DNA of 5,333 nucleotides from Lentisphaeria bacterium UBA1829 (GTDB lineage Bacteria > Verrucomicrobiota > Lentisphaeria > Victivallales > UBA1829), in assembly GCA_002338895.1 (NCBI GenBank), contig DDJH01000232.1, forward strand, positions 1 to 5,333, given 5' to 3'. The notes beneath the pieces were generated by a model that worked only from the letters and a program-made list of their open reading frames with translations, had not been told where the DNA came from and did no database searches. The position numbers and the translations under genes were made by a program. Shown here piece by piece: positions 1-5,333 of the stretch (within the stretch, counting starts at the first letter, position 1; each line of letters opens with the position of its first letter).

Positions 1-38
1 TTAGAAGGCAGTTGCTCTATCCTCTGAGCTACCAGGGC
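1..38 (-). tRNA. tRNA-Arg(TCT), partial (5' half only)
   Basis: Read on the minus strand from position 38, the sequence folds as the 5' half of a tRNA: acceptor strand GCCCTGG, then TA, D-stem GCTC/GAGC around the loop AGAGGATA, a single A, anticodon-stem strand ACTGC and the seven-base loop CTTCTAA. The anticodon is TCT, which reads AGA and AGG arginine codons. A20, an arginine identity base known from the E. coli ArgRS system, is present in the D-loop, as is C35. The window edge cuts the gene exactly after the anticodon loop, so the 3' half, the T-arm and any encoded CCA cannot be seen. It lies on the same strand as, and 115 bases downstream of, the complete tRNA-Arg(ACG), so co-transcription is possible. 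Confidence 0.93.
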
Positions 39-69
39 TTTTCTGCAAAGACTGTAACTTATCCCCCGT

Positions 70-108
70 TTGATAAAAATACAAGCGGAAAATCAAAATT
101 TTTATCAA
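70..108. repeat. Perfect 11-bp inverted repeat between the tRNA genes
   Basis: The arms TTGATAAAAAT (70-80) and ATTTTTATCAA (98-108) are exact reverse complements separated by 17 bases. The stem has only two G/C pairs at most, so as RNA it would be weak. Neither strand has the GC-rich stem plus U-run of a classical terminator. It may be an operator-like dyad, a weak bidirectional transcription signal, or chance in an AT-rich spacer. On the minus strand the right arm supplies a TTGATA that could act as a -35 element for tRNA-Arg(TCT), but I found no well-spaced -10 partner; the best (TGTATT) needs a 19-base spacer. Confidence 0.6.
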
Positions 109-153
109 TTTATTCGAATCGTAAATAAGAAAATATCAGAGGAAGAAAAGAAA

Positions 154-230
154 TGGTGCACCCGGTAGGAATCGAACCTGCAACCTTCTGGTCCGTAGCC
201 AGACGCTCTATCCAATTGAGCTACGGGTGC
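154..230 (-). tRNA. tRNA-Arg(ACG), complete with encoded CCA
   Basis: On the minus strand the gene starts at 230 and folds into a full cloverleaf: acceptor GCACCCG paired with CGGGTGC, D-stem GCTC/GAGC with a nine-base loop, anticodon stem TCTGG/CCAGA around CTACGGA, a five-base variable region, T-loop TTCGATT, discriminator A and an encoded CCA (154-156). The anticodon ACG lies at 194-196; its first base is normally deaminated to inosine so that the tRNA reads CGU, CGC and CGA. A20 and C35, the ArgRS identity bases known from E. coli, are present. The T-stem GCAGG/CCTAC has one non-Watson-Crick pair (C50 with A64, positions 180 and 166), which is unusual. NifJ in this window uses mostly CGC arginine codons, the class this tRNA serves. 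Confidence 0.97.
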
Positions 231-262
231 CAACCCTCGCGATCTTGTCCCGCGACTCCATT

Positions 263-290
263 AATATATACCGTCAAGATGGAATGTCAA
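263..290 (-). promoter_or_regulatory. Promoter of the tRNA-Arg(ACG) transcript
   Basis: Read on the minus strand there is a perfect -35 box TTGACA (285-290), a 16-base spacer and a -10 box TATATT (263-268). Initiation would fall near 256, leaving a leader of roughly 25 bases before the tRNA 5' end at 230. The sequence after the -10 becomes GC-rich (GTCGCGGGAC), as is common for stable-RNA promoters under stringent control; that regulatory link is inferred from family knowledge. It lies back to back with the rightward promoter of the membrane-protein gene. Confidence 0.7.
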
Positions 291-341
291 ATGCAATCTG
301 CGAAAAATAATGAAAAAGTCTCCAGTTCCGGATCAAATCCC

Positions 342-370
342 TTGATAAAGAAAACTTCGGATCCTATATT
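342..370 (+). promoter_or_regulatory. Promoter of the DUF4153/DUF4173-like gene
   Basis: TTGATA (342-347) is followed by a 17-base spacer and TATATT (365-370), each one mismatch from the sigma-70 consensus and at optimal spacing. Transcription would start near 377, giving a short leader of about 30 bases that carries the ribosome binding site at 395. Confidence 0.7.
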
Positions 371-394
371 ATCTCTGATAATTTCCCATCTCAC

Positions 395-400
395 AGGAGG
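395..400 (+). promoter_or_regulatory. Ribosome binding site fixing the ATG at 409
   Basis: A perfect AGGAGG lies eight bases before the ATG at 409. A GTG at 400 is in the same frame and would add three residues, but it overlaps the last base of this Shine-Dalgarno sequence and so cannot use it. The ATG at 409 is therefore the supported start. Confidence 0.9.
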
Positions 401-408
401 TGCCTTTT

Positions 409-1974
409 ATGAAAGTTCAATATCAATATAATCTCTGGTATCCGGACTGTTTTCGGATTTTGGCTGTCCTGCTTGTTGCCTGCTCGGCAGATTTCCTGCT
501 CTTCACTCCCTTCGCTCCCCGTTCCATACCCTGGACCGTATGGTTCCTGATATGGGCTGGGGTGCTCTGGCCGAAACGAATGAACTTCCTCTCCAGACCG
601 GCTCAAATTCTCTGGGGAGGCATGATCGGGATCGCTGCTCTCGGCGTGTTCTGGGCCCCAGGATGGTTCGCGGCAATGATCGCGCTCGGAACGCTGATCG
701 GATTCCGAATCCTCGGCCGGGAGGAATGTGCGGATTCGGCAGTCGGACACTGGATCCTGAAAATCGCGGTCCTTTTCTTTGCTTTCCCGTTCGATGCTCT
801 GTATCAGATCCGTCGCGGATGTCTGCGTTTGAATGAGGCAAAGGGATGGTCCTCCCGTCTGGCAAGAAGTCTCCTGCTCTGGGTTCTGCCCATTCTCGGA
901 ACCCTGCTGTTCCTGGCTTGTTTTACTCAGGCAAATCCGGTCCTGGAACGCTGGATCCGCGGGCTGTTTGAAGCATTGAGAACCATTCGCTTCCCGTCGG
1001 CTCCGCGATGCCTGTTCTGGTGTTTCATCGCGTATCTGGCTCTCGGCGCGACCGGGCTGGTTCTGTGGCAGAGAATCTATCCCGAATTCCTGAAGAATCC
1101 TTTGCGGGGAGAGGGGATTTGGGGCGTGTCGGAACAGCTGTCCCGGATTCTTGCCGGAATCATCACGCGTGGACTGCTGTTGTTCAATCTGCTTTTTCTG
1201 ATTCAGAACCTGCTGGATGTGGAGTATCTCTGGGCGGGAGTGCACCTGCCGGAGGGAATGAGTTATGCGGAGTATGCGCACCGCGGCGCGTATCCGCTGA
1301 TCGTCACGGCGCTGATTGCAGGAGGGCTGACCTTGCTGGCGTTCAGCGGAAAGTGCGGAGGACGGGAGTGGAAGGCCCCTCGGATTCTGGTCTATGTCTG
1401 GCTGGTGCAGAATGTGTTTCTGGTGGCGTCCTCTTTGCTGAGGTTGGAAAAATATGTGGCTGTGTACAGCCTGACTCGTCTTCGGTTCGCGGCGGTACTG
1501 TGGATGGTGCTGGTCGGAGTAGGGCTCTGCCTGATTTTTTATAAGATCCTGCGGAGAAAATCTCTGCGCTGGCTGTTCTGGGCGAACGGTGCTCAGCTGC
1601 TGGCCGTCTTGCTGTTTGTGCTGTTCTTTGACAGCTCCCGATGGATTGCTGAGTACAATTTTGATCACTGTCGGGAAATTGCCGGGAAAACGGAATACGG
1701 GATTCTGCCGTCCCGTCTTGACGGGGAGTATCTGATGGAGCTGCTGCCTTCGTCGCTGCCGGTTCTGCTGCGGATGCGGAAGGAGGGAATGCCGCTTCCG
1801 GAAAACTGTTCTCTGCGGATGGAGATCCGAAAACTGGAGGAGTCGCTGGAGTCCTGGAGAACATGGACGCCGTCCGCGTTCCAACTGTTCCGGATGGCGG
1901 AGCAGTTGGAGCCGGAGTGGAGAAGTCTTCCGGCGATCGGGAAAACGGCTGGGAAAGAGAAGATGTCCCGGTAG
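409..1974 (+). CDS. Polytopic membrane protein, DUF4153/DUF4173-like, function unknown
   Basis: The 521-residue product is dominated by hydrophobic helices. By eye I count about twelve membrane segments, near residues 15-33, 40-55, 67-83, 86-102, 115-128, 155-172, 201-219, 250-269, 295-312, 326-344, 360-378 and 388-407, followed by a soluble tail of about 110 residues. Three motifs resemble the DUF4153/DUF4173 integral membrane family: ANPVLERW at 175-182, LPEGMSYAEYAHRGAYPL at 280-297, and YSLTRLR at 353-359. The tail opens with IAEYNFD (413-419), and a conserved-looking D-G-E-Y-L lies further on, as in that family. No catalytic motif is visible and I assign no biochemical role; the family has been found near two-component or sensing genes elsewhere, but none is present here. 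Codon use is mixed, including AGA, AGG, CGA and CGG arginine codons, unlike the CGC-rich nifJ, which fits low expression. It has its own promoter and RBS. The family call rests on motif memory only. Confidence 0.85.
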   Translation: MKVQYQYNLWYPDCFRILAVLLVACSADFLLFTPFAPRSIPWTVWFLIWAGVLWPKRMNFLSRPAQILWGGMIGIAALGVFWAPGWFAAMIALGTLIGFRILGREECADSAVGHWILKIAVLFFAFPFDALYQIRRGCLRLNEAKGWSSRLARSLLLWVLPILGTLLFLACFTQANPVLERWIRGLFEALRTIRFPSAPRCLFWCFIAYLALGATGLVLWQRIYPEFLKNPLRGEGIWGVSEQLSRILAGIITRGLLLFNLLFLIQNLLDVEYLWAGVHLPEGMSYAEYAHRGAYPLIVTALIAGGLTLLAFSGKCGGREWKAPRILVYVWLVQNVFLVASSLLRLEKYVAVYSLTRLRFAAVLWMVLVGVGLCLIFYKILRRKSLRWLFWANGAQLLAVLLFVLFFDSSRWIAEYNFDHCREIAGKTEYGILPSRLDGEYLMELLPSSLPVLLRMRKEGMPLPENCSLRMEIRKLEESLESWRTWTPSAFQLFRMAEQLEPEWRSLPAIGKTAGKEKMSR

Positions 1975-2081
1975 AGAGGGAGCGGTCGTTTTCGCTGAAG
2001 TGCTCTGGCGGGATGGTAAAGAATCCGGCGGAAAAAAGAGGCCTGGTGCGGTTCGGAGCAGAGATGTGGCTCTTTCCCTTT

Positions 2082-2102
2082 TTCCCCTCGGAGAGAGGGG
2101 GA
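2082..2102. repeat. Short G/C hairpin without U-tract
   Basis: CCCCTC (2084-2089) pairs perfectly with GAGGGG (2095-2100) across a five-base loop, and two more pairs (T·G and T-A) extend the stem to eight. It sits 110 bases after the stop codon of the membrane-protein gene. No run of T follows on either strand, so it is not a classical intrinsic terminator. It could protect an mRNA 3' end or be incidental. Confidence 0.4.
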
Positions 2103-2165
2103 CGGCCGGATCTGGAAAAAGGATGAAAAAACGGTAAAAATTGATTCCTTTTCCGGGATTTCGGT

Positions 2166-2193
2166 TTGACTTTTTTCGTCCAGGATGTATACT
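2166..2193 (+). promoter_or_regulatory. nifJ promoter
   Basis: TTGACT (2166-2171), a 16-base spacer that begins with a T-run, and TATACT (2188-2193) match the sigma-70 consensus at five of six bases in each box. A start near 2200 would give a leader of about 95 bases before nifJ. The promoter looks strong, in keeping with the heavily biased codon use of the gene. Confidence 0.75.
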
Positions 2194-2213
2194 TGCAAAG
2201 TGTCATTGTCGCG

Positions 2214-2257
2214 TGGGTTGATTTCAAGATTGCGTACGATGTTTTGAAATCAGCACA
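2214..2257 (+). promoter_or_regulatory. Dyad / RNA hairpin in the nifJ leader
   Basis: TGATTTCAA (2219-2227) and TTGAAATCA (2244-2252) are perfect 9-base complements. The stem extends outward through T·G, G-C, one mismatch, G-C and T-A, and inward through G·T, A-T and T·G, giving about 16 pairs around a small loop that contains the palindrome CGTACG. It lies just downstream of the predicted transcription start and about 24 bases before the Shine-Dalgarno sequence. It could be a DNA operator, where a bound repressor would block the promoter-proximal region, or an mRNA hairpin acting on stability or translation. It does not match the FNR or Rex consensus as I know them, and I do not recognise it as a known riboswitch. 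Confidence 0.6.
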
Positions 2258-2280
2258 GGCATTGTTCATTTAACCCGCTA

Positions 2281-2286
2281 AGGAGG
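2281..2286 (+). promoter_or_regulatory. nifJ ribosome binding site
   Basis: A perfect AGGAGG nine bases before the ATG at 2296 fixes the start. The protein then begins at the point expected for the family, with the pyruvate-binding threonine at residue 31, the same number as in the Desulfovibrio africanus enzyme. Confidence 0.9.
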
Positions 2287-2295
2287 AAATTTCGA

Positions 2296-5200
2296 ATGTC
2301 GGGCATCACAAACACGCAAGACGGTAATTATTGTGCCGCACACGTCGCTTATGCACTGAGCGAAGTCGCAGCCATCTACCCGATCACCCCGTCGTCCACC
2401 ATGGGAGAATGGGTGGACCAGTGGGCGGCAGAAGGCAGAAAGAACATTTGGGGCCAGGAAGTCCGGGTCGCGGAAATGCAGTCGGAAGCCGGAGCTGCCG
2501 GAGCCGTTCACGGGTCTCTGGTCGCCGGAGCTCTGACAAGCACCTATACCGCCTCCCAGGGTCTGCTTCTCATGATCCCGAACATGTACAAGATCGCCGG
2601 AGAACTGATCCCGACCGTGTTCCATGTGACCGCCCGCGCCCTCGCGGCTCAGTCGCTCGCCATCTTCGGCGATCATTCCGACGTGATGGCCTGCCGCAAT
2701 ACCGGTTTCGCTCTTCTCGCGGCGGCTTCCGTGCAGGAGGAGATGGACCTTGCGCTCGTCGCCCACCTCTCCACCTACAAGGCCCGCGTTCCGTTCCTGC
2801 AGTTCTTCGACGGATTCCGCACCTCGCATGAAGTTCACAAGTATCACGAGATCACGTATGACGAGATCCGCGAACTGGTGGAACCGAAATACATTGAAGA
2901 GTTCCGCGCCCGCGCTCTCCGCCCGGATGCTCCGATCACCAACGTCGGCGCTCAGAACCCGGACGTCTACTTCCAGGGCCGCGAAACGGTCAACAAGTTC
3001 TACAATGCAACGCCGGCGATCGTTCAGGAGTACATGGATAAAATCGCTGCGAAGACCGGCCGTCAGTACCATCTGTTCGACTATGTCGGAGCGCCGGACG
3101 CCACCGATGTGATCGTCGCAATGGGCTCCAGCTGCGAAACCATCGATGAGACGGTCGAATACCTGAATGAAAAGCGCGGAATGAAACTGGGACTGGTCAA
3201 GGTCCGCCTGTATCGTCCGTTCGACGTCGAGGCCTTCCGGAAGGCTCTGCCGTCCACGGTCAAACGGGTTGCCGTGCTCGACCGGACCAAAGAGCCGGGC
3301 GCCATCGGCGAGCCGCTCTATCTGGATGTGGTTGTCGCTCTGAACGGGATGAACATCCGGATCATCGGCGGCCGGTACGGACTCTCTTCGAAGGAGTTCA
3401 CGCCGTCCATGGTTCTCGCAGTGTTCAAGCACCTCGCCAAGGACGGATTCCACGGATTCACCGTCGGTATCGACGATGATGTGACCCATACCTCCCTCAA
3501 GGTGGAGGAAGAGATCGTCACGGAGCCGGAAGGAACCACGAACTGCATGTTCTGGGGTCTCGGCGGAGACGGAACGGTCGGAGCGAACAAAAACTCCATC
3601 AAGATCATCGGAAAATATCGCGAGGATATGGATGCGCAGGCGTACTTCTCCTACGACTCCAAGAAATCTTTCGGTGTGACCGTGTCGCATCTGCGCTTCG
3701 GTGTGAAGCCGATCAAGAGCACGTATCTGATCACCTCTCCGGACTTTGTCTCCTGCTCCTCGTTCAGCTATGTCGGCCGCTATGACCTGCTGAAGGGAAT
3801 CAAAGAGGGCGGAACCTTCCTGCTGAACTCGCATTACAGCAACGAGGAGGTCTTCCAGCATCTGACGCGCGACATGCAGGAAACGATCCTCAAAAAGAAG
3901 ATCAAATTCTACAACATCAATGCAGAAAAACTGATCGCCGAACAGCCCGGTCTGCGCGGCAAAGGCGCCAACACCGTCATGATGGTGGCATACTTCAAGG
4001 TCTCCGGAATCGTTCCGTTCGAAAAGGCGGAAGAGGGCATGAAGGAAATGACCAAGAAGACCTTCAAGAAAAAAGGCGATGACGTGGTCAACATGAACCT
4101 CGCCCTGATCGACGCGGCCATCAACGCCTGTCAGCAGGTGAAGGTCCCGGAATCCCTGGACGGAATCCCCTCCGCGCCGATGGTCAAACTGCTGCCGGAT
4201 CACGCATCCGAGTTTGCGAAGAAGATCATCGAACCGTCGATGAAACTTCAGGGAGACAGCATCCCGGTTTCCGCAATGTCCGTCGACGGCAAGATCCCGA
4301 CCGGTACGGCCTGCCTCGAGAAACGCGGTATCGCTCCGCGCGTTCCGAAGTGGAATTCCGCAACCTGCGTGCAGTGCAATGTCTGCGGCATGGCGTGTCC
4401 GCACGCGGCAATCCGCGCCAAACTGATCGAGCCGGCGGAACTGGCCAATGCTCCGGCCACCTTCAAGGCGGTTCCCGCCAAAGGACGCGACGCAGGACTC
4501 CAGTTCAAGATCCAGGTTTATATTGAAGACTGCACCGGATGCGGTGTCTGCGTGGATCAGTGCACCGTCAACCGCGGCGGCAAGCTGGCTCCGGCTCTCA
4601 CCTGGTCGACCCTCGAAGCCGAACGGGCCGCAGGCGAGAACGAAAACGAGAAGTTCTTCAACGACGTCCTGCCGGACAATGTGATGGGCTCCAACGCCAT
4701 CACCACCGTGAAGGGAGCAATGCTCCGCAAGCCTCTGTTTGAATTCTCCGGAGCGTGCGCCGGCTGCGGCGAAACTCCGTACGTCAAACTGATGGCGCAG
4801 CTGTTCGGCGAGAACGTGATGATCGCGAACGCCACCGGCTGCTCCTCGATCTACGGCGGAACCTTCCCGACGATTCCGTATACCAAGGACAAAAACGGAC
4901 GCGGTCCGGCATGGGCGAACTCCCTGTTCGAAGACAACGCGGAATTCGGATTCGGCATGCGCATGGCCGTGGATGCCAACCGCGCACTGCTGAAGCAGGA
5001 AGTGGAAAAGATCCTCGCCAGCGACAAGGCTCCGGCGGAACTCAAGGACGCTCTCAATAACGCCATGAGCCACTGGGACAACTCCAAGACTCCGGAAGCC
5101 ATCGAAGCGCAGACGAAGGCGAAAGCCGCGATTGCAAAAGCTCTGGAAGGCTGCGACTGCCCGACCCTCAAGAAGGTCAGCGAACTTTCCGATTACTTCT

Positions 5201-5333
5201 GCGACAAGTCCGTGTGGATCATCGGCGGTGACGGCTGGGCCAACGATATCGGCTACGGCGGCATCGACCATGTTCTCGCCCAGGGCAAGAATGTGAACAT
5301 TCTCGTTCTGGACACCGAGGTGTACTCCAACAC
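2296..5333 (+). CDS. nifJ: Pyruvate:ferredoxin (flavodoxin) oxidoreductase, 3'-truncated
   Basis: This enzyme converts pyruvate and CoA to acetyl-CoA and CO2 in the cytoplasm and reduces ferredoxin or flavodoxin. The frame is open for 1012 codons and leaves the window about 170 residues short of the usual single-chain length. Domains in order are: N-terminal TPP/pyrimidine-binding domain (about 1-250) with YPITPSS (T31), E64 and R114; domain II (about 260-410); gamma domain (about 413-610) with GLGGDGTVGANK at 421-432; EKR linker (E675-K-R); a double ferredoxin domain with C691/C694/C697/C701 and C746/C749/C752/C756; and the TPP domain with proximal-cluster cysteines C821, C824 and C849, GGDGW at 977-981 and DTEVYSN ending at N1012. 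By alignment with the D. africanus PFOR from memory, D979, T1007 and V1009 bind Mg, and T31, R114 and N1012 contact pyruvate. The fourth proximal cysteine and the C-terminus lie outside the window. The second cluster ends C-T rather than C-P. Codon use is strongly C/G-ending, suggesting high expression. A 2-oxoacid other than pyruvate is unlikely given these residues. Confidence 0.98.
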   Translation, partial: MSGITNTQDGNYCAAHVAYALSEVAAIYPITPSSTMGEWVDQWAAEGRKNIWGQEVRVAEMQSEAGAAGAVHGSLVAGALTSTYTASQGLLLMIPNMYKIAGELIPTVFHVTARALAAQSLAIFGDHSDVMACRNTGFALLAAASVQEEMDLALVAHLSTYKARVPFLQFFDGFRTSHEVHKYHEITYDEIRELVEPKYIEEFRARALRPDAPITNVGAQNPDVYFQGRETVNKFYNATPAIVQEYMDKIAAKTGRQYHLFDYVGAPDATDVIVAMGSSCETIDETVEYLNEKRGMKLGLVKVRLYRPFDVEAFRKALPSTVKRVAVLDRTKEPGAIGEPLYLDVVVALNGMNIRIIGGRYGLSSKEFTPSMVLAVFKHLAKDGFHGFTVGIDDDVTHTSLKVEEEIVTEPEGTTNCMFWGLGGDGTVGANKNSIKIIGKYREDMDAQAYFSYDSKKSFGVTVSHLRFGVKPIKSTYLITSPDFVSCSSFSYVGRYDLLKGIKEGGTFLLNSHYSNEEVFQHLTRDMQETILKKKIKFYNINAEKLIAEQPGLRGKGANTVMMVAYFKVSGIVPFEKAEEGMKEMTKKTFKKKGDDVVNMNLALIDAAINACQQVKVPESLDGIPSAPMVKLLPDHASEFAKKIIEPSMKLQGDSIPVSAMSVDGKIPTGTACLEKRGIAPRVPKWNSATCVQCNVCGMACPHAAIRAKLIEPAELANAPATFKAVPAKGRDAGLQFKIQVYIEDCTGCGVCVDQCTVNRGGKLAPALTWSTLEAERAAGENENEKFFNDVLPDNVMGSNAITTVKGAMLRKPLFEFSGACAGCGETPYVKLMAQLFGENVMIANATGCSSIYGGTFPTIPYTKDKNGRGPAWANSLFEDNAEFGFGMRMAVDANRALLKQEVEKILASDKAPAELKDALNNAMSHWDNSKTPEAIEAQTKAKAAIAKALEGCDCPTLKKVSELSDYFCDKSVWIIGGDGWANDIGYGGIDHVLAQGKNVNILVLDTEVYSN

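Larger units (their letters stand above)
1975..2295. other. Non-coding region between the membrane-protein gene and nifJ
   Basis: These 321 bases hold no supported gene. The first part (about 1975-2080) is purine-rich and shows nothing I recognise. It is followed by a short G/C hairpin (2082-2102), an A-rich stretch, the nifJ promoter, and a leader of about 95 bases containing a long dyad and ending in the Shine-Dalgarno sequence. No clear rho-independent terminator for the upstream gene was found, so its transcript may end by another mechanism or run into nifJ. Confidence 0.75.

Noticed and set aside
1..408. Mobile element or attachment site next to the tRNA genes.
   Set aside because: tRNA genes are common integration targets, but no integrase, no repeated tRNA 3' end and no compositional break are visible here.
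153..431. A 92-codon plus-strand open frame.
   Set aside because: It runs through the antisense of tRNA-Arg(ACG), the divergent promoters and the next RBS, so it is a chance frame.
391..1884. A 497-codon minus-strand open frame opposite the membrane-protein gene.
   Set aside because: The product is low-complexity and rich in Q, R, S and P. The plus-strand frame has a promoter, a perfect RBS and coherent membrane helices.
1863..2126. A possible 87-codon plus-strand gene overlapping the end of the membrane-protein gene.
   Set aside because: No convincing RBS, more than 100 bases of overlap with a supported gene, and no recognisable protein features.
2114..2176. Possible terminator formed by GGAAAAAGGA and TCCTTTTCC, followed by a T-run.
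   Set aside because: The stem is bulged, the loop is long, and the T-run lies about 15 bases past the stem, inside the nifJ promoter spacer. It does not fit an intrinsic terminator.
2218..2252. FNR-type or Rex-type site in the nifJ leader.
   Set aside because: TTGATTTCAA and TTGAAATCA resemble half-sites, but the arrangement and spacing do not match TTGAT-N4-ATCAA or the Rex consensus.
1343..2269. A minus-strand open frame spanning the end of the membrane-protein gene and the intergenic region.
   Set aside because: It overlaps a well-supported gene and the nifJ promoter. Its composition is S-, P- and R-rich with no motif and no clear RBS.
2200..2295. Riboswitch in the nifJ leader.
   Set aside because: The leader is short and shows one hairpin only. 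I recognise no conserved riboswitch core.
2278..5271. A very long open frame (997 codons) on the minus strand opposite nifJ.
   Set aside because: It is an artefact of the strong codon bias of nifJ. The translation is rich in R, H, D and G with no recognisable domain, while the plus-strand frame is an unambiguous PFOR.

Overview
The window looks like ordinary chromosomal sequence from an anaerobic or facultatively anaerobic bacterium. The main evidence is a large NifJ-type pyruvate:ferredoxin/flavodoxin oxidoreductase (PFOR) with a consensus-like sigma-70 type promoter and a perfect AGGAGG ribosome binding site. The coding regions are moderately GC-rich, and nifJ strongly prefers C- or G-ending codons. 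The spacers between genes are AT-rich. I cannot fix the taxon. A gut-type anaerobe such as a member of the Lentisphaerota or a related group is only a guess.

Layout. At the left edge are two arginine tRNA genes on the minus strand: a tRNA-Arg(TCT) cut by the window start and a complete tRNA-Arg(ACG) with an encoded CCA. The spacer between them holds a perfect 11-bp inverted repeat. A divergent promoter region (about 231-408) follows. One promoter faces left into the tRNAs. The other faces right into a gene for a 521-residue polytopic membrane protein of the DUF4153/DUF4173 type (409-1974). A 321-base non-coding stretch comes next, carrying a G/C hairpin, a strong promoter (2166-2193) and a 5' leader with a long dyad. 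nifJ then starts at 2296 and runs off the right edge with 1012 codons visible.

Function. nifJ oxidatively decarboxylates pyruvate to acetyl-CoA and CO2 and passes the electrons to ferredoxin or flavodoxin, a central step of anaerobic carbon and energy metabolism. The substrate and cofactor residues I could place (T31, E64, R114, D979, T1007, V1009, N1012) and the iron-sulfur cysteines within the window are all present, so the visible part looks like an active enzyme. Nothing links the membrane protein to PFOR beyond adjacency and shared strand. Each gene has its own promoter, so they are probably independent units.

I did not find a convincing new multi-gene system. The points most worth checking are the dyad in the nifJ leader, the inverted repeat between the tRNAs, a non-canonical second ferredoxin-type cluster motif in NifJ, and a T-stem mismatch in tRNA-Arg(ACG).
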